A DNA stretch of 64,000 nucleotides from Burkholderiales bacterium (GTDB lineage: Bacteria > Pseudomonadota > Gammaproteobacteria > Burkholderiales > Burkholderiaceae_C), in contig CANCFV010000001.1 of NCBI GenBank assembly GCA_947377275.1, forward strand, positions 56,323-120,322, given 5' to 3'. The notes beneath the pieces are model-generated. The model did not search any database, was not told the origin of the DNA, and was given only the letters and a program-made list of their open reading frames with translations. Of this stretch, positions 33,301-39,300 are shown piece after piece. How positions within the stretch are numbered: position 1 is the stretch's first letter; each line of letters opens with the position of its first letter. The translations under genes and the position numbers were made by a program.

Positions 33301-36300
33301 CCATTTGGCTCGTACTGGCCGCCGTGACGCTCACGGTTTGCGCCCCGGTGCGAGGCACTTGCAGCGCCTTGTCGTCGTCGGTGGGGTGTTGATTGATCGA
33401 GGCGCCCGAGCGGATCACCGCTTGCGCGTCATGGCTGTTGATCATGACCGTCAAAGCGCCGGCCAAACTCAGCTTGTGTCCAGAGGACGTGGCCTGGGTG
33501 AAGGTGTTGAACAGGTTGTTGTCCAGGCCCAGCAAAGAGCTGCTGTAAGTCGCCAGGTTCTTCTGGAAGTTGCTGCTGGCCTGGTTGGCCGCAGAGTTGA
33601 GGTTCTCCCACATCGACCGGTCGCTGAAGTCGGTGGCACTCAAGTCCAGCGTCACGCTGCCAGTGCCCTTGTACCTGTATTGCGCGCCCACATCGCCGCC
33701 AGCGGCATGGCCCTTGACCACCTCGACTTTTTGATCCGATTGGATGCTGGTCACGCCGGCATCCGACTGGAAATCAGCCTTGTAGGCGGACATGATCAAA
33801 GGGGTGACCAAGTTCACACCCCACAGGCTCTTCCAATCGATTTCGTTGAGCGTGGCCGCGTTCACGGTGATGGCCTTGCCGGCGTCAACCACCGCATTGG
33901 TGCCAATTTCACTCAGCGCCTGATTGCGCATCACGCCAACCGCCACCGCCAAAGCGACACCGGTTTTGGACGTGCGGGCCTTGCCTTTGCCGTCCACACC
34001 CTCGTCGCTGGCCGAAGCCCCTGCGCTCACAAAGGGCTGAGCCACCACCTTGGCGTCCACCTTGAGGTCGCCATCGACGGCCACACGCCGAACATTCACG
34101 CCATCGCCAATGCGTGCGTGGACGTCTTGCTTGACGACCGACACCGCAATGGCAGGTGCAGCGTTGAAGGCTTCTTTGGGTTCGGCACCGGCCTTCTTCG
34201 CGTCTTCTTCGGCCTTCTTGGCCGCTTTCTGGTCGGCCTCTGCCTGCTTCTTGGCCTTGGCCTCAGGCGAATCACCCTTAGAGACGGCATTCCACAGCTT
34301 GGTCGCGCCGCCCTGGATCACGGACCCCACTTTGGCAGCGCCGCCCTTGGCCACGGCCGTGCCGGAGCCGACCTGTGCAGCCTTGGCATCGTCAAGGAAG
34401 TCGCCCTTGGCGTCGGTGCCCGTCGCCGAAGACGCATTCACCCCCGACATGGTCGCGGGCAAGCCACCGGCCAGCAACTTGGCGCGGCCCGAGTGGTCGT
34501 TGGTGACATCGGTGGCTGTATAGGCAGCGGTGAAAGCGGAGGAAATCTTGGAAGGCCCCAACGGGCCCTTTGTGATCTCGGCGCCTGACCGGGTTTCGCC
34601 AGCGAGCACCTCCATGTTGCCCTTCACCCGCACGTTGCCATCGACGTAGGCGTGGGTGCTGCTGTTGTCCACGTTGACTGCCACAGCCACTGCGACCTCA
34701 GAGCCCTTGCCACCGATGGCGCGAGCCATCATGGCGAAATGATCCTCCGTCATGGCCAGCACGTTCAAGTTACCGCCCACGCTCACTTGAGCGTCCTTCG
34801 CAATCTGTGCGGTGGTTTCAGATTCCTGCACCGACACCGCCACTGCGGTGGCGAAACCATCCTTGCCTGTGGCATCGGCCTTGACCAGCACCTTGTGGGT
34901 GGTGATGGCGTTGATGTAGACGTCACCTGCCACATTGAGCTGGCCGTCGACAATGGTCTGCGCACTGGAGATGCCCACACCCACCGCAATGACCACAGGC
35001 GAGCCACCGCCAAATGGCTTGGCCACCACAGCGGTGATGGCCTGGGATGACAGCACCAAATTGGTCGCGTTGATGACCGTGTCGTGGCCGATGTTCACGC
35101 GGGCCGTGGCCTTGGCGAAGGTGACGCCCACGCCCAGCGAGAACTCGCTCAAAAAGTTGGCACCGTAGCCCAGCCCCTTGTCCCACAGCGACTCGAGCTT
35201 GTTGGTCGAATCGCTGTCGGTCGAGAACTGCTTTTCTCCGCTCGACTTGGCGGTGATGGTGACGTTGCCGCCTGAGATCACTGTGTGGTCAATGTCCACC
35301 TCGGTGGCCGCCACGTTGGCCCGCCAAAAGCCCAGCAGGCTGGAGTTCTCCAGGCCAATGTCGGTCTTGCCACCCACGATGCGCAGGGGGCCCCCATCTT
35401 TGAGCAAACCACCCTCGGTCAGCTGTTGCACGGCCGTGATGGTGATCGCACCGTGGCTTTTCTGATCCGCTCCCAGAGCCAACAGTTGGGAGTTGCCATC
35501 GATGCGGATCGAGCGGCCTTGCAAGGTGATGCTGCCGGCCTTGGCACTGGCGCTGCTGACGTCCAGCACCGTGTGGTCCAGGCGGATTTCATCGGCCTGG
35601 ATGACGATGTTGCGGCCCTCGGCCTTGAGGGTTTGGTCTTTGAAGATGCCTTGGTTGAACTGCGCGTCGCCCGAGAAATCAAGCATCCACTCAATGTCCA
35701 CGTCTTTGGCGAGCGTGACCTTGACCAGGTCCTGCCACCCATCGAGCTTTTGCACGCCACGCAAAATCACGCGGTCGCCGTCATGGTTGGCCGAAATCGT
35801 GGTGGGCTTGTCTGCTTTGAGGGCGCTCACGTCCACGTCAAAAGCCGTGGCGCCCTTGCCGCCCGTGAGCGATGCCGCCACCTGGTTGGCGATCAGCACA
35901 GCTTGCCCACTCCAGGCTGAGGTGTCGATCGACGAGCCGTTGTCGGTCTGGATGACGGCTTGGTCTTGCGCAGTGAATTGCGACAGCTTGATCTGCCCGA
36001 TGGACTGGCCGGTGCTGTCGAGCGTGTCGATTGCGGCATCGCTCAGCTTGACTGCCTTGCTGGCCTGGTGCACCAGCAGGTTGACACTGCCCGCACCACC
36101 GCCGACATAAGTGCCCGAGCCACCGGACGTGAACGTGTTGAAACCGCTGCCACCCTTGAGAGTGACGTTGCCGCCACCGCCCTGAAGGGCCACCACGGGG
36201 GTCAACAAGGCTCGCCCTGCGAACTTGACGCTCTTGCCAGACACGGTCTGGGTGACGCCCAACAAACCGAGATCGGCCAGCGCCGTGGATTGGCCCACGG

Positions 36301-39300
36301 TGGCCAAGGCGGCGGTTGCCGTGCCCGTGGTCGGGTCGGTGATGCTCAATTCAAGGTGATTGCCGCCGACGATGTCCAGCTTGAAGACTTGGCCCAGGGA
36401 AAGCCCAGACGAGGTCGTGCCTGTGGCCGCTGCAAAGGCGTCGATGACATCCCCCAGCGTGGTCAAGCCCACGAGGCTGACCGCCAAGATGGAGCCATCG
36501 CTCAAGGTGAGTGCCACATCGTTCTGGCCGGTGGCACCAAAGGCGTGGTCCAGGCTGCTGAGCAGGGTGCTGCGCGACATGCCCGTGAAGGCGGAGGCGT
36601 CCAACTTGGCATCATTGCCACCTGTCAATTGAACGTGCGAGATGCCCTGCAGCTTGCTGGTGTGCACGGCACCGCCCGCTGTGATGACCAGCTCGTCATT
36701 GCGCAAGGTCATCTCTGTGCCCTGCGCCGTGCCTGTGGCGATCAGCAGGTCACTGGCGCTGTTGCCCACCACGGTGGCGTCCACGTTGGCGCCGATCTTG
36801 AACGTGTTGGTGCCCAAGCCCTGCAGCGTGGCCGTGCCTGCAAACGCGCTCACGTCGAGCAGGTTGTCGCCCTGCCCTGCGCGCAAGATGGCCTCGTTGA
36901 TGTAAGACACGTCCGTCTTGGTCGTGCTGATGCCGTCTCCGTTGACCGGACCTTTGGCCGACAACTGAACGCGCACGGCATCGACAAATGCCAAAGCAGC
37001 GCCGCCGCTCGTGAGCTGTTTGCCGCTCACCTCAGTGACCGACACCGTGCCATCCACGCCGCCCTGCAGGTACTGTCCGACCAATTGCACGCGCCAGTTG
37101 CCTGCCGTGCCACTGACCATGAAATCGCTCGACGAGACGCCATCGAGCGCCGCCAGGGCCTGCGCGACGTCGTCGATCGATGCGTCAAATGCGATGGCGC
37201 GGGTGGTCTGGGCCTGGCCACCCGTGGGCGACGAGACGGTCAAGGACACGCTGCCCACATCCACTCGGTCGCTGATCTGCACCCGGAACTCGCGTGCCGC
37301 ACCCACGGTGACCTGGCCTGCGGTGCTGCCATCGGCCAAGGTGGTTTTGTTGACCACGCTCAAGGCCTTGAGGTCCAAGCCCGCCAAGCGGCCCATGAAG
37401 CGCACGCTCCAGGTGCCGCTGCCAACCGTGAAAGGCCGTGCCAGCGTGGTCAACAGTGACTGCTGGGTCAAGGCGGTGCCGATCTGGCCCTTGAGCTCGA
37501 AATCGCCCGCGGCATTGGCCGCGAAGGTGGCTTGCTTGGCATCGACCGTGGAGACCAAGCCCAAAGCGAACGCCGCTTTTGAGCGGCCGATGACATCGAG
37601 GGTCACGGCACCGGCGCCGCTGTTCTTGACCGACAACACGAAGTTGCCCTTGTCGTCGATGGAGGCCGTGATGGGCGAGACACGCGCACCTTGGGCATTG
37701 ACCGTCGAGGCATGGTTGAACGCCATGACGACGTCGTCCAGCGTGCGGGCACCGTTGAAGTCGATGTTCAGCACGCTGCCGTCGCCCAGGGTCAGGGCCA
37801 CGTCACCGCCTGCGCGCACTTCGACGTCACCGGCACCCAAGCCGGTCACACTGGCCAGCGCGGCCTTGAAGGCCTCGGTCGAAGCGTCCCAGGCGATGAC
37901 CTTGGACAAGGTGGTGTCAGCACCAGGCAGGGTCACACCCAACTGGAAGCTGCCGCCGCGCACATCGGCGCCCACGGTGACCACCTGCAAAACGCTGGTG
38001 CCCACGCTCAGGTCGAGCTTGTCAGGCGTCAGCACCAGGCGGTTGCTTTGTGAGTTGCCCGCGATCAGCGTGTTCTTGGCGTACTGGCCACCACGGATCT
38101 CTGCGTAGTCACCACCGGTGTTGACCAAGGTGTTTTGGTAAAGGCCGGGGGTGGCTTGCGTGCCCTTGGCGCCCAGCAGGGTGTCTTTGCCCAAGTTGCC
38201 GGTCAACACGGTGTTGCCGTTGAAAGCGGTGGCATCCAGCGTGACGTCCGTCCAACCGGTGGCCGTCAAAATGGCGCCGCCGACATTGCTCAAGGTGTTG
38301 ACAACGATGTCTTTGCCATCACGAGCCACCTTCAACTGCGCATCGGTCAGCGTGAAGTTGGCATCGGCCTCGGCCACCACCCAGGTGCGGTCGCGTGCGC
38401 CTGCCAGGCCTTCCAGCTTGTTGGTGCCCACTGAAGCGGTCAGGTAGCTGGTACCGGCGCCGCCCTTGAGCGTGCTGCCACTGGCTTGTGCAATCAGGCC
38501 CACCGTTTTGGTGAAGTCGCTGGCATCGAGCACGACATCGGTGGCCGTGGCGGTCAAGATGACCTTGTCCACATTGACCAGGGTGGCCTTGCCCGTGGCA
38601 TGTTCAACCACCGCTTGTTGCAGCGCCTCGGGCACTGGCGAGGTCGGCGCATTGGGCACCTGGCCATAGGGCGTGAAGCTGTACGTGTCCGTGACCTTCG
38701 ACGAGGTCAGCTTCGTGCTGACAGCGACCTGTTCGCTGTAGGTGGTGTTGCTGTTGCCGATGACCGTGAGGTCGGCACCGCCCACGCCGTAAACCAACTG
38801 TTGACCCTTGCCACCGGCCGATCGCACGTCCACCAGCGTGGTGTTGGCATCGACGCGGATGCTGTTCTTGCCCGAAGACCCAATGATGGCTTTGAAGCCG
38901 GTCACGCGGTCGAATGTCGACCCACTTTGGGCTTCAATGTCCACGTTGACATCGCGGCTCATGCCCGAGAAGTCGAGCGTGTTTTTGTTGGCTGCGTTGG
39001 TGTCGATCGCCTGGATGTCCTTGAACTGCAACGTCGATGCGTCGGTCGCCAAGGTGCCCTCGCCGTCGTCGCTCACGCGCACCGTCAGGTCTTTGCTCAG
39101 CGTGGTGGCCGAGAGGGTGTTGTCGCCCTGCCCGCCCACCATGGCGGCCACGCCAGCCACTTGCAGGCTCGGCGCCACACCACTGGCCACCACGGCGCTA
39201 ACCGCCACGTTATTGAGGGCATCGCCACTGAGCGTGAACAGCAGGTCATCGACCACGTTGGACGCATCCAAGGTGTTCTTGCCTGTGCCAGTCAAGACGC

